NCBI RefSeq assembly: GCF_014697355.1
Contig: NZ_JACJRQ010000007.1
Span: 62,001-126,000 of the forward strand
Direction: 5' to 3'
From: Nostoc calcicola FACHB-3891
GTDB lineage: Bacteria > Cyanobacteriota > Cyanobacteriia > Cyanobacteriales > Nostocaceae
Length of the DNA stretch: 64,000 nt
The translations under genes and the position numbers were made by a program. The notes under the pieces were generated by a model. The model saw only the letters and a program-made list of their open reading frames with translations, was not told the DNA's origin and ran no database searches. How positions within the stretch are numbered: the first letter of the stretch is position 1; the number at the start of each line of letters is the position of its first letter. Below, in pieces: positions 19,727-28,981 of the stretch.

Positions 19727-20968
19727 TCAATTTTTGGCATTGTTCACTTCCGTAACTTTCACTTTCACCTCACCCTGTCCCAATTGAATCGATAAATCTT
19801 GCCCCACTTCTAACTCAGCCGCAGCACGAGCGATCGCCCCATTTTCCTGTCTCACCACCGCATAACCACGCTGCAACACAGCTTTTGGGTCAAGAGTTGC
19901 TAACTTTTGCCGCAATAATTCTAAATGCTGCTTTGCTTGCTGCGATCGCCCCATCGTCACTTGTACCAACTGCCGACGCTTCCAAACTAGCTTCTGCGCC
20001 TCTTGCTGGACTTGCCGATCTAACCGCAAACGTCGCAAACGGTTTCGCAATGCTTGCAGTTTATTCTCAGCATTTTCCCCAAAGTCATGCACCGCCTCAT
20101 GCAAAGCCACAACTCGCTGCCGATGCTCAGCATACAACTCTGCAATTGCCGGTACAACTCTTTCTGCCGCCGCTGTTGGTGTATGCACACATATATCTGC
20201 AACTAAATCTGCCAAAGATTCATCTCGTTGATGACCAATACCAGTAATTACAGGAATGGAACAACTAGCAACAGCTCGCACCACTCGTTCATCATTAAAG
20301 CAAGCCAACTCCTCAACTGCACCCCCACCACGCGATAAAATTAGCACTTCGGCACGTCCATCTTTGTCAACTCGCTCAATTGCTTTGACGATAGATTCTG
20401 GTGCTTGCTCGCCTTGTACTGTAGCTGGAGAAAATAAAACGTGTAAACCTGGATACCTTTGCTTGAGAGTTTTTTGAATATCACCCCAAGCCGCCGCAGT
20501 TGGTGAAGTGACGACAGCGATAGTTTGGGGATGAATGGGGAGCGATCGCTTTCTTTGTGGATCGAATAACCCCTCAGCCAGCAAGCGATTTTTTAATTGT
20601 TGATACCGTAGCGCCTGTAAACCAACACCAGCTGGTAAAGTCTGCCAAACTGACAGCTGATACTCTCCTCGTTGCGGATACACACGAATACTGCCCAAAA
20701 TAATTATCTGCTCACCAGGAACGGGAATCTGGGCTAGTTTTGGCAATTGGCTATTCCATACCACACACTTAATTCCTGCGGTGCCATCTGTATCTTGCAA
20801 GGTGAAGAATAACCCACTGCGATGGTGATTAGCACTGGAAACTTCTCCAGTTACCCAAACTTGCCGCAATTGTTCATCTTGCTCTAACAGCAAGCGGATA
20901 TAGTCAGTTAAACCAGATACAGAAAGTGCTGTATCGAGAATGAGAGAGTCGGGAACGTCGAAAGTCAT
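19727..20968 (-). CDS. xseA: exodeoxyribonuclease VII large subunit
   Basis: Catalytic large subunit of exonuclease VII, degrading single-stranded DNA into oligonucleotides. 413 residues from ATG 20968. It contains an N-terminal OB-fold (VWVTGEVSSANHHRSGLFFTLQD), the catalytic-domain motifs VVTSPTAAAWGDI and LILSRGGGAVEELACFNDE, GIGHQRDESLADLVADI with HTPTAAAE, a coiled-coil stalk and the C-terminal KAVLQRGYAVV. Its normal partner xseB is about 5.9 kb downstream, beyond a vapBC pair, an LRR-Roc-COR-TIR gene, a repeat array and a Uma2 gene. The 3' terminal 45 bp are echoed at 13876-13920 next to xseB. Confidence 0.96.
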   Translation of the reverse strand: MTFDVPDSLILDTALSVSGLTDYIRLLLEQDEQLRQVWVTGEVSSANHHRSGLFFTLQDTDGTAGIKCVVWNSQLPKLAQIPVPGEQIIILGSIRVYPQRGEYQLSVWQTLPAGVGLQALRYQQLKNRLLAEGLFDPQRKRSLPIHPQTIAVVTSPTAAAWGDIQKTLKQRYPGLHVLFSPATVQGEQAPESIVKAIERVDKDGRAEVLILSRGGGAVEELACFNDERVVRAVASCSIPVITGIGHQRDESLADLVADICVHTPTAAAERVVPAIAELYAEHRQRVVALHEAVHDFGENAENKLQALRNRLRRLRLDRQVQQEAQKLVWKRRQLVQVTMGRSQQAKQHLELLRQKLATLDPKAVLQRGYAVVRQENGAIARAAAELEVGQDLSIQLGQGEVKVKVTEVNNAKN

Positions 20969-21121
20969 CAAAGATGCCTGAGAGCAAAAGCTTAATCAAA
21001 TATTAGCAAATAACCTTAATTAATAGGTATTACCTTGAATTATTCAAACTTAAAATATTACAAAATTATATTAGACTTAGATTAATCAGCCAATACGAAT
21101 ATAGATGGAACCTAAAATATC

Positions 21122-21355
21122 ATGCAAAAAATAGAATTTGAACTAGATAGACTCACCTTTGAACGAGCAAAAACTCTGGCAATAGTCAATCAATCAACAC
21201 TATCAGAATTGATTAGTCATGTAATTGAACGTTTAGCAGAAATTCAGGAAAAAAAAGATCCATTAATGGGATTATATGCTGATATTCCAGAAGTTGTTGA
21301 TGAAATTGTTGCCGAAGCGATGGAAAAAAGAGGATATAGCGTATCAGATGAGTGA
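21122..21355 (+). CDS. probable antitoxin of a PIN toxin pair
   Basis: 77-residue acidic protein, MQKIEFELDRLTFERAKTLA onward, with a short strand followed by helices as in ribbon-helix-helix or similar antitoxins, ending GYSVSDE. Its stop codon overlaps the start of the PIN-domain gene by 8 bp, the standard arrangement antitoxin then toxin. The exact antitoxin family is not recognised; assignment rests mainly on size, order and overlap. It is divergent from xseA. Confidence 0.72.
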   Translation: MQKIEFELDRLTFERAKTLAIVNQSTLSELISHVIERLAEIQEKKDPLMGLYADIPEVVDEIVAEAMEKRGYSVSDE

Positions 21356-21776
21356 AGTAGAAAAATCCCTACTTGATAACGATATTCTTTCAGAAATTAT
21401 TAAACGAGTCAATTTTCGTATCATTAACAAAGCCAATACTTACTTAAACCAATTTGATAAGTATATAATTTCTGCAATTACAGTTATGGAAATTGTAGAA
21501 GGTTGGCAAAAACGTCAGCAGGAACAACGCCTTCAGGAATTGTTAACGATCCTGGCTTTACAAGAGATATTACCTTTTGATTTGGCAGAAGCAGTATTAG
21601 CAGGGAAAATGTATGCTGATTTAGAGACAACAGGAAAAAGAATTGGTTATCGTGATTGTACGATCGCTGCTATTGCTATCCGTCATAATCTAACTTTAGT
21701 TACTGGTAATTTATCTCATTATCAAAGAATTCAGGATTTAGGATATTCACTAAGATTAGATAATTGGCGTTTATAG
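21348..21776 (+). CDS. PIN-domain toxin (VapC/FitB-like)
   Basis: PIN-domain RNase of 142 residues from ATG 21348 (MSEVEKSLLDNDILSEIIKR). Acidic catalytic positions: Asp10/Asp12 in LLDNDILSE, Glu near ITVMEIVEG, Asp in RIGYRDCTIAAIA and the C-terminal LVTGNLSHYQRI, where the usual Asp is replaced by Asn (VTGNLSHY, a common variant). The upstream in-frame start at 21276 would overlap most of the antitoxin and is unlikely. This is the second PIN toxin pair within 3 kb. Confidence 0.82.
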   Translation: MSEVEKSLLDNDILSEIIKRVNFRIINKANTYLNQFDKYIISAITVMEIVEGWQKRQQEQRLQELLTILALQEILPFDLAEAVLAGKMYADLETTGKRIGYRDCTIAAIAIRHNLTLVTGNLSHYQRIQDLGYSLRLDNWRL

Positions 21777-22010
21777 TAACAATGGCGGCGCTTATGCAGT
21801 TACCTACTGCATAAATTCAGCAAAACAAAATATATCCCAATTATTTATAGCAAATCCAAGTATTTTACAGAGCTACAATGCCCTTAACTCTTAAGACAGC
21901 CCTTTTGCTCTTTACTTAGTATTTTAGCATACCTATAAATCAGCCATATTCTTTCTAAACCAGAAATAGTAGGTTGGGTTGAGCAGAGCGAAACACAACA
22001 GCGTATTCGG

Positions 22011-22796
22011 TCAAATTTGATTAGGATCGATCCCTTGTACCTGTAGTAATTCTGCTAATCTTGCTGCCCGTTCTTCAGCTTGGGTGGCGCGTTGTTCGGC
22101 TTGGGTGGCACGTTGTTCCAACTCCAGGGAATTTAGCAGTGGTTCACCCGTCTGAGCATCTTCCATGACAACTCGCCCATTCTGAAGTCCAATGAACAAT
22201 CCCACTGTCTCAAACAAAATGCGTCCTTCATCATCTGGAGTCAGTGGCAAGTATTGTCCATCAACTAAACGATAACCCAGAACTTCCTCAATTACCTGCT
22301 GGCGTTGCTTGCGTCGGTCGATAATTAAATAATCCTGCACACCAGCTTCAGCGTAGTGCTTGACTTTTGTTTGTCGGTCTTCCTGGCGATAACGGGGAGA
22401 AACAACTTCAATAATCAACGAAGGACGTACCCGTTCTTCAGACACAACAAACTCAGTGCGGATCTGTTCTTTATTTTGGATTCCAAAAGCTACAAAAGTA
22501 TCTGGACAATGATTTTTTAGATTGGGAATCCCCCATTGGATAATCAAATCGCGGAAGACTCCTGTGCTTGAATCATTGGCGTAACGACGAGTCAGCATAT
22601 CTTTGGCATCACTCACTGCATCGTCATGAAAGGTACTGTTAGGCAAATGATATCCTTCTTGTGGATGCAGAAATTCTTCTGAAGTTAGAGGAATTTGCAC
22701 GTAGTCAATACTACCATCCGGCTGGGTGACAATTTCAGTTCGCCAGCCCCGTTCAGCGAATTCATGTGATAAATCCTGGGATGTCGTGGCTGTCAT
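22011..22796 (-). CDS. Uma2 family (DUF820) endonuclease-like protein, coiled-coil tail
   Basis: 261-residue protein of the Uma2/DUF820 group with a PD-(D/E)XK-type core: PDTFVAFG (Asp), PSLIIEVVSPRYRQEDRQTK (ExV with Lys) and KVKHYAEAGVQDYLIID. The C-terminal 35 residues are heptad-like, with duplicated EQRATQA and ERAARLAELLQVQGIDPNQI, a short coiled coil seen in many cyanobacterial Uma2 proteins. Not closely similar to the Uma2 gene at 13984. Function is unknown; the nuclease role is inferred from fold. Confidence 0.82.
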   Translation of the reverse strand: MTATTSQDLSHEFAERGWRTEIVTQPDGSIDYVQIPLTSEEFLHPQEGYHLPNSTFHDDAVSDAKDMLTRRYANDSSTGVFRDLIIQWGIPNLKNHCPDTFVAFGIQNKEQIRTEFVVSEERVRPSLIIEVVSPRYRQEDRQTKVKHYAEAGVQDYLIIDRRKQRQQVIEEVLGYRLVDGQYLPLTPDDEGRILFETVGLFIGLQNGRVVMEDAQTGEPLLNSLELEQRATQAEQRATQAEERAARLAELLQVQGIDPNQI

Positions 22797-23204
22797 TGCT
22801 AAGACTTTATTTTAGTTTTTGGTACTGTTGAGCCTAACATACTCAATCTCACTCGCCATATTAATAGCTATGTAACTAATTGTTAAAGGAGCTTCAATGC
22901 GATCGCCCTACTAGAATTGCCAATACATACCTCCATAAGTATTGGCAACAACAACCTGTGCTGATTTTTGACCAATCTAGAGGTTGCTGCACTTTGCCTA
23001 CAATTATCAGAAGCCATCTCTGAATGCAAGTTGGTATCATTGTGCAGGACTACCCTAATTAGGTGGCGATCGAGTTACGATCTTGTCACAGTTGATTTTT
23101 AATTTGAGAAGTCCGATTCCAGGATTTTCTGGTTAAAATAGTATATCTGTTCTACTCAGACTCCAAACCCACATTCCTGAAAATCCATATACTTAGAGGC
23201 TCTA
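22797..23204. other. intergenic region upstream of recA
   Basis: 408 bp between a divergent Uma2 gene and recA. AT-rich, presumably containing the recA promoter; I see no LexA-type box I can defend and no small gene. One HIP1-like CGATCGCC lies at about 22900. Confidence 0.4.
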
Positions 23205-24284
23205 ATGGCTATCAATACCGATACTTCTGGCAAGCAAAAAGCGTTAAATATAGTACTCAACCAAATTGAGCGCAGCTTCGGTAAAGGAGCAATCATGCGC
23301 CTGGGGGATGCTACCCGGATGCGGGTGGAGACAATTTCCAGTGGTGCGCTGACCTTGGATTTGGCATTGGGAGGCGGTTTACCCAAGGGACGGGTAATTG
23401 AGATTTATGGGCCGGAAAGTTCCGGTAAAACTACGGTAGCATTACATGCGATCGCAGAAGTGCAAAAAGAAGGTGGCATCGCTGCCTTTGTTGATGCGGA
23501 ACATGCCCTTGACCCCACCTACGCTGCGGCATTGGGTGTAGATATTAACAATTTGCTGGTTTCCCAACCTGATACAGGAGAAGCCGCTTTGGAAATTGTC
23601 GATCAGCTGGTTCGTTCTGCTGCGGTTGATATTGTAGTTATTGACTCGGTGGCCGCATTAGTTCCCCGCGCTGAAATTGAAGGCGATATGGGTGATGCTC
23701 ACGTTGGTCTTCAGGCAAGGTTGATGAGCCAAGCTTTACGTAAAATTACTGGCAACATTGGTAAATCTGGTTGCACAGTTATTTTCATTAACCAGTTGCG
23801 GCAAAAAATCGGTGTTACCTACGGAAGTCCAGAAACTACAACTGGCGGTAACGCATTGAAGTTTTATGCTTCCGTCCGCTTGGATATTCGCCGGATTCAA
23901 ACCTTGAAAAAAGGTACAGATGAATTTGGTAACCGCGTCAAAGTCAAAGTTGCCAAAAATAAAGTAGCGCCGCCTTTTAGAATAGCGGAATTTGACATTA
24001 TTTTTGGTAAAGGTGTTTCTACTTTGGGTTGCATTGTGGATTTGGCAGAAGAAACTGGCATCATTATCCGCAAAGGAGCTTGGTACAGCTACAACGGCGA
24101 TAATATCTCCCAAGGACGAGACAATGCTATTAAGTATCTAGAAGAAAAGCCAGAATTTGCCGAACAAGTTAAGCAACTGGTGCGGGAAAAGCTAGATAAA
24201 GGCGCTGTTGTTTCTGCTAACTCTGTATCAAAGTCCAATGAAGAACAAGAAGACGAAGAAGAAATCGAATTAGAAGAAGAATAA
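23205..24284 (+). CDS. recA: recombinase RecA
   Basis: Strand-exchange ATPase of homologous recombination, also the coprotease for LexA where present. 359 residues. Visible motifs: [11 protein letters not shown], Walker [19 protein letters not shown], Walker [21 protein letters not shown], loop L2 [11 protein letters not shown] with [18 protein letters not shown], and the acidic C-terminal tail ([14 protein letters not shown]). It begins [14 protein letters not shown], like other cyanobacterial RecA proteins. A hairpin terminator follows within 20 bp. No recX follows. Confidence 0.98.
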   Translation: MAINTDTSGKQKALNIVLNQIERSFGKGAIMRLGDATRMRVETISSGALTLDLALGGGLPKGRVIEIYGPESSGKTTVALHAIAEVQKEGGIAAFVDAEHALDPTYAAALGVDINNLLVSQPDTGEAALEIVDQLVRSAAVDIVVIDSVAALVPRAEIEGDMGDAHVGLQARLMSQALRKITGNIGKSGCTVIFINQLRQKIGVTYGSPETTTGGNALKFYASVRLDIRRIQTLKKGTDEFGNRVKVKVAKNKVAPPFRIAEFDIIFGKGVSTLGCIVDLAEETGIIIRKGAWYSYNGDNISQGRDNAIKYLEEKPEFAEQVKQLVREKLDKGAVVSANSVSKSNEEQEDEEEIELEEE

Positions 24285-24304
24285 TAAAGAATTATTAATG
24301 GTAT

Positions 24305-24336
24305 GGTGCGTTATAAAAACAGCTAACGCACCTTTT
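24305..24336 (+). terminator. rho-independent terminator of recA
   Basis: Nine-base perfect stem GGTGCGTTA (24305-24313) with TAACGCACC (24324-24332), a 10-nt loop, followed by TTTT. It lies 20 bp after the recA stop. Confidence 0.75.
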
Positions 24337-24391
24337 CCAGAATAGTGATGCGTTAGGCCTGCTGTTTGATTTTCAATTTTTTAGCTCGGTT

Positions 24392-25117
24392 CTACGGTTT
24401 TTGTCTGCTAAAAAAACGGTCTAAAATTTCTGATTTCTGTTCGGAACTGAAATTGTCAGACCAATTGTCAAATTTTTCAACTAGTCCGGAATTTCTCAAA
24501 ATCTCTAAATTATCATTTGGTTGGTCAATTAGAGATTTTTGTCTGTCACCAGGATAAGTAGATATTTCTGCTTTGGTATCACTCTTGCGATTCATCAGCT
24601 GCATCAGTAACTCTATTGCTACAGTTGGCAGAATGCGGCACTTCTGCTCCACAAAAAAGTTAAAAGTCAGACTACCTAAACGAATGCGATCGCCATCTTT
24701 GAGTTTGATCGGCTGAAGTGCCCGTTGGTCATTGACAAAGGAACCATTCGTACTGTTAAAATCAATCAAATAAAAGCCTCGAGCGTCAATATGTTGAATC
24801 GCAGCATGGCGACGAGACATATAACTATCAGCAATGCAAATCCCACTGCTGCGATTGCGACCTATTGTCCAGATCCGCTGTGGTTGTCGTAAACTTTGGG
24901 TCTGATTGTCGCACAAGTTAGTCATCAAATAAACGGCAGCAGTATCCACTACCCCATGTACATAAGATGTCTTCAGCCTCTTCAGTGAGGGTTGATATAG
25001 GTTTTCTAGCTGAAGAATCTCATCTAGCAGGCCGCTGTGGTGTTCATATAATTTGAGGAATACCTGATATAAACTTAATCTCCGTTCTATTTCCGTTTGT
25101 GCAAAGTCAGTCATCAT
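24392..25117 (-). CDS. FHA-domain protein
   Basis: 241-residue protein with a central forkhead-associated domain (about 80-165), which binds phosphothreonine peptides. Motifs: TIGRNRSSGICI, SYMSRRHAAI with the phosphate-contacting Ser/Arg/His, and IDFNSTNGSFVN. The N-terminal 75 residues are helical and the C-terminal 75 are Ser/Asn-rich and probably disordered. A link to the Ser/Thr kinases in this window is plausible but unproven. It is convergent with recA. Confidence 0.87.
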   Translation of the reverse strand: MMTDFAQTEIERRLSLYQVFLKLYEHHSGLLDEILQLENLYQPSLKRLKTSYVHGVVDTAAVYLMTNLCDNQTQSLRQPQRIWTIGRNRSSGICIADSYMSRRHAAIQHIDARGFYLIDFNSTNGSFVNDQRALQPIKLKDGDRIRLGSLTFNFFVEQKCRILPTVAIELLMQLMNRKSDTKAEISTYPGDRQKSLIDQPNDNLEILRNSGLVEKFDNWSDNFSSEQKSEILDRFFSRQKP

Positions 25118-26037
25118 GTATAAACCTTCTACTACCTGATTTCGGTTGTGAATATTCTGCTTCAGCCTACAATCAGGGATAATTGCTTTTTAAGTTTCCG
25201 CTGCCATCTGAGAAGTTGACTGGCTTAGGAGGGTTAAATTTGACAACTTTTAGTTACTAAATTCCCTGTTGTTTGTAACCATAAAAATTATGGTAATCTT
25301 TATAAGAAATTATGTGATACTTTATTTCTTATTGTAAATAATCCTTTGTTATTTGTAACAGATATAAATCATGAAGATTTGATAAAGATTGCTAAAATAT
25401 CTACGTATTTTTGCTGTGTAATACTATTAAAAAAATTCCTGTTAAAAATACCTTAAAAAATATCGCCCACATCTAGAACCGAGAAATTTTTTTACGTACA
25501 GGACTTACGCATAGGTAACGGAAAATCGTAGACGCCCAGGGGCTTTCCCCAGGGTATCGCAGAGGGCATGGAGAAATGAGAGTTTCAGAGAGTTCTTGCG
25601 TAATACCAATTCTGTATGAAGATACGCCAAACTATATGAGAAACGTAGACGCAAAGGGCGCATTCGCGTAGCGTCTCGTAGAGAAGAACGCAAAGAAAGA
25701 AACAAAGAAGAAGCTAAGAAAATTTGGCGCAGCCTCACAAAGAAATGGTATGATACCATTTCACAAAATACTTGATACAAATTATTAGTCTCTAATTCTT
25801 TCCCCCCCGCCCCCAGCTAAGAGCTCCCCTGCCGTCTATTTGTATCAATTTTAAAGTGAGACGGTATGAGTCCTGACGTAGTTCTGCTAGTAGTAAGGGA
25901 ATACCGTTAAGTTAAAGATTGTTTGTAAAAATTTTATGTGACCACAAGAGGATAAGAAGGTGGGGAGACAAGGCGAACACCTTGTCTGTTTCTTCAATTG
26001 GAAGTCCTTAACTTCTGTGTGAACCCGAATTCTCAAA
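25118..26037. other. repeat-rich spacer
   Basis: 920 bp without a credible gene. The left part (25118-25490) is AT-rich. The middle (25493-25880) is a candidate non-autonomous element described separately. A 91-codon minus-strand ORF at 25505-25780 is composed of repeat sequence and is not proposed as a gene. Confidence 0.5.
25493..25880. mobile_element. candidate non-autonomous element with imperfect inverted ends
   Basis: Left end TACGTACAGGACTTACGC (25493-25510) and right end GTATGAGTCCTGACGTA (25864-25880) are imperfect inverted repeats. The interior is a patchwork: a GCGTAGCGTCTCGTAGAGAA motif, a polypurine AACGCAAAGAAAGAAACAAA stretch and, at 25747-25780, the reverse complement of the TATCAAG.TTTTCGTGAAAT repeat from 8735/9157. 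There is no transposase. Confidence 0.35.
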
Positions 26038-27627
26038 TCACAATAAGCCTCGTTTACCATTGGGGCGCACGGTCATCCAATTTGTTTTTGCTAATGCTAA
26101 CTGTTCATCAGAAATTTTGGCATTTGTGAGATTGGCCCCACATAAATTAGCTCCTCGGAGGTTGGCATTGGTGAGATAAGCATGGCTGAGGTCTGCGCCT
26201 CGCAGATCTGCCCCTTCTAAATCAGAATGGTTGAAGTATGCTTTGTTCAAATTAGCGTCTTTGAGATTTGCTCGAGTGAGACTGGCTCTACCAAAGTCAC
26301 TATTATGGAGATTAGCTCCCTGGAGATTGGTTTTTTGTAATTGAGCAGAATGGAAATTTGTTCCCGATAAGTCAGCACCTTGGAGGTTCAGTAAACTTAA
26401 ATTGTGTAGGGCAAAATCCCGTCTCCCTTTCATATAGGCTGTTAGTAAACTTTGGGTATCTAACTTGCGCTCAGCTCTAGAAATTGGAATTTGGGAACCA
26501 TTACCGTTGCTGTTAGCCAAAGTCGTTGATTTACCCATTCCAGAAGCTTCGCCAGCTTTAGCTCGTCTAGCGCGAATTGCTGCTGCTACCTGTGCTACTC
26601 CCGCACTAGTAACAGCAACAGAAGGATTGCTACATAAAACAGCAGAATCTTCTATGTGGTTGTGTGTTCGCGCTTTAACTCCAGCATCAGGGGATTTAAC
26701 CAATAATCCCTGTGCTAAACTGTCTAAGTATGGTTCTATTTGTAAGGCTCTGAGAACGTCTGCCGCTGACTGATAGCGATTACGTACTGATACCTCTAAC
26801 ATTTTCCGCAATACATTGGTCAAGTGGTCACTCACTTGCACAAGCTGCTCCCACATCATCTCACCAGTTGTGGGATTGTAATCTAAATCTTTAGGAGTTT
26901 TAGTAGTTAGCAAATAAATACATGTTACGCCTAGTGCGTAGATATCACTAGCGTAGACTGGACGCATAGCCATTTGTTCTGGAGGTGCAAAGCCAGGAGT
27001 ACCAATAGCATATGCAGTTAAGGCCGTCTGTCCCGATTGACTTGCGACACCTTGAGTGACTTGATTTTTGACGGCACCAAAGTCAATGAGTACCATTCTG
27101 GCATCTTGAGTACGGCGAATTAAGTTAGCTGGCTTGATATCTCGGTGAATCACCTTTTGCTCATGGATGTATTGCAGCAATGGCAAAATCTCACTCAAGA
27201 ATTGCTTGACTCCAGTTTCGCTTAACACGCCGTTGAGTTTGACCTCCTCCTGCAAGGTATCACCGCTGATGTATTCTTGAACTAAGTAGAATTGTTCATG
27301 TTCTTCAAAATAATCCAATAATCGTGGTACTTGGGGATGATTGCCAATCTTACCTAGAGTTTTGGCTTCTCGCTCAAAGAGTTCTCTGGCCATCTGTAAA
27401 ACATGTGGGGCGTTTCCAGAGGGACGTAGTTGCTTGATTACGCAACATGGTTCTCCTGGTAAGGCTCGATCGTTGGCTAAGAAGGTTGCTCCAAAGCCAC
27501 CTTGGCCTAATGGCTTGACTACTTGATAGCGATCGCGCAACAGTAGTCGTGAGCCACAAGACTGACACCTTTGGCTATGTGCCAAATTTTCTGGATTGCG
27601 ACAGGTAGGATTTAAGCAGTAGCTCAT
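26038..27627 (-). CDS. SpkB-like Ser/Thr kinase with pentapeptide repeats
   Basis: 529-residue Hanks-type kinase. N-terminal Cys4 cluster (Cys4, Cys9, Cys21, Cys24: a small zinc-ribbon-like motif). Kinase domain about 34-295 with LGQGGFGATF, the Lys in CCVIKQLRP, catalytic VIHRDIKPANLI and LIDFGAVK. A linker rich in Ala/Ser follows, then about 20 pentapeptide repeats (A(D/N)LxG type, about 405-515) forming a right-handed beta helix. The layout matches SpkB of Synechocystis, which is linked to oxidative stress responses; orthology is inferred from architecture only. No membrane segment. Confidence 0.9.
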   Translation of the reverse strand: MSYCLNPTCRNPENLAHSQRCQSCGSRLLLRDRYQVVKPLGQGGFGATFLANDRALPGEPCCVIKQLRPSGNAPHVLQMARELFEREAKTLGKIGNHPQVPRLLDYFEEHEQFYLVQEYISGDTLQEEVKLNGVLSETGVKQFLSEILPLLQYIHEQKVIHRDIKPANLIRRTQDARMVLIDFGAVKNQVTQGVASQSGQTALTAYAIGTPGFAPPEQMAMRPVYASDIYALGVTCIYLLTTKTPKDLDYNPTTGEMMWEQLVQVSDHLTNVLRKMLEVSVRNRYQSAADVLRALQIEPYLDSLAQGLLVKSPDAGVKARTHNHIEDSAVLCSNPSVAVTSAGVAQVAAAIRARRAKAGEASGMGKSTTLANSNGNGSQIPISRAERKLDTQSLLTAYMKGRRDFALHNLSLLNLQGADLSGTNFHSAQLQKTNLQGANLHNSDFGRASLTRANLKDANLNKAYFNHSDLEGADLRGADLSHAYLTNANLRGANLCGANLTNAKISDEQLALAKTNWMTVRPNGKRGLL

Positions 27628-28150
27628 GCACTGTCAACTCGCTGCACGAAGAATCATAAGGAGTTTTATACTCTGTCTCAATTATTTAGATCTCAATCAA
27701 CTGTTGCCAGGTAATTTTTGCTGGAAATCCTTTGAAGAGTTTCTAAAGTTTAAATGAGATTACGTACAGCGATCGCTAAAACAAAATCATTTATTATACT
27801 TGCATTCTTTGATAATACTTGAATTACTTTATACTAATTTGTAATTGAGAATGTCTAATTTCAAATCTTTAATGTTTCTAGTAAAGCGCGGCGTAAATAA
27901 ACCTACCATTTCAAACAGGCACAAGCCTTGATATATCAAGCTTTTGAATGCGTGACTTTTGACTTCACGGCGGTACTAGCCTTCTATGGAGTTGGAAAAT
28001 TCAATCGGCAAGAGGACGTAAGAAATCTGCTACTACGCTATCTGTTGGACAGGAAGCCTACACTGTACGCGTTGGTGTTGGCGTAGCCTCTCGTAGAGAA
28101 GCGTCAGTGTAGGTAGTTCACAATCGACTCCATTAGTCCTGAAGAGACTA
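27628..28150. other. intergenic region with a hairpin repeat
   Basis: 523 bp between the kinase and the prenyl-synthase relative. A hairpin has arms CCTACACTG (28057-28065) and CAGTGTAGG (28105-28113), enclosing a GTTGGCGTAGCCTCTCGTAG repeat. It could be a processed repeat or the terminator of the minus-strand gene upstream of it in transcription. No gene is seen. Confidence 0.45.
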
Positions 28151-28981
28151 CTAGCTGGCTTTCATGTTCACACCAATCAGCTGTTCGAGAAGTGCTAAAA
28201 CATCACTGCGGCTGAGTTTTTCTTTCCCATTGGCAAGGGCGTCAAGGGTGCCGTGCGCCAACGTCAAGGGAATTTGGCAAAAGTCTAAGGCTGGACTGTT
28301 AGCAAGGTTTTTGGTGTAAGCTTCTGCCAAGGCTAAATTTCGCCGCGCATACTCTTGCATATTTGCTGCATTCCAACCTTCTGGGAAGAAGTCTACCCCA
28401 CGTCCGAGATCTTCAGTGTGGTTACGCAGAATATTAACTGCTTGTAAAGCCCGACCAAACCCAATGGCCTGGGTACGATTTGTTTGTGTTCCATCGTACC
28501 AAGTCCATAAGTCCGAAAGTAACAATCCCACCGCACCTGCAACCCCAAATGTATAACGATCCAAATCAGATTCCGTGTAAATTTTCCAATTTATTTCTGC
28601 CCAGTAAGCCATCCGGTCTGCCATTGCAGCGGTGGCATCCCAAATTCGAGGTGCAATTGTCTCAGGTGCTAGCAGCGACCATTCTCGAATTCTGAGAGTA
28701 ACTTCTTCTAGGGAATTTTCATACCCGCAAAATCCTGCAAAGAAAGCGTCTACCTCGAAGCCATCAACTCCTGCCTGTAATGTTAGACTGATTGTGCGTA
28801 AGAGTTTTGCCTTAGTAAGGTTATCTAGTTCTCGATGATCTTCTATTTCATCAATAGCACGCATACACAAATATGCTGATGCTACTGCTTCTTGCAATCC
28901 TGGTGGTAAAAGACTAATTGGAATATAAAAAGTTCGGCTAGTTTCTTTGAGGATTTGCAAAGCATCTCTATGTAAATTCAT
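28151..28981 (-). CDS. squalene/phytoene synthase family protein
   Basis: 276-residue member of the trans-isoprenyl head-to-head synthase fold, which condenses two prenyl diphosphates. First acidic motif CMRAIDEIEDH in place of DxxxD, second motif NILRNHTEDLGRGVDFFP (NxxxD-like), plus SRTFYIPISLLP at the N-terminus. The start ATG 28981 (MNLHRDALQIL) is chosen over one at 29014. The protein is shorter than typical squalene synthases. Whether it makes squalene, phytoene or something else cannot be read from sequence, and it stands alone, not in a carotenoid or hopanoid cluster. Confidence 0.8.
   Translation of the reverse strand: MNLHRDALQILKETSRTFYIPISLLPPGLQEAVASAYLCMRAIDEIEDHRELDNLTKAKLLRTISLTLQAGVDGFEVDAFFAGFCGYENSLEEVTLRIREWSLLAPETIAPRIWDATAAMADRMAYWAEINWKIYTESDLDRYTFGVAGAVGLLLSDLWTWYDGTQTNRTQAIGFGRALQAVNILRNHTEDLGRGVDFFPEGWNAANMQEYARRNLALAEAYTKNLANSPALDFCQIPLTLAHGTLDALANGKEKLSRSDVLALLEQLIGVNMKAS

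Noticed and set aside
25505..25780. 91-codon minus-strand ORF
   Set aside because: Composed of dispersed repeats inside a candidate mobile element, with no recognisable protein features.
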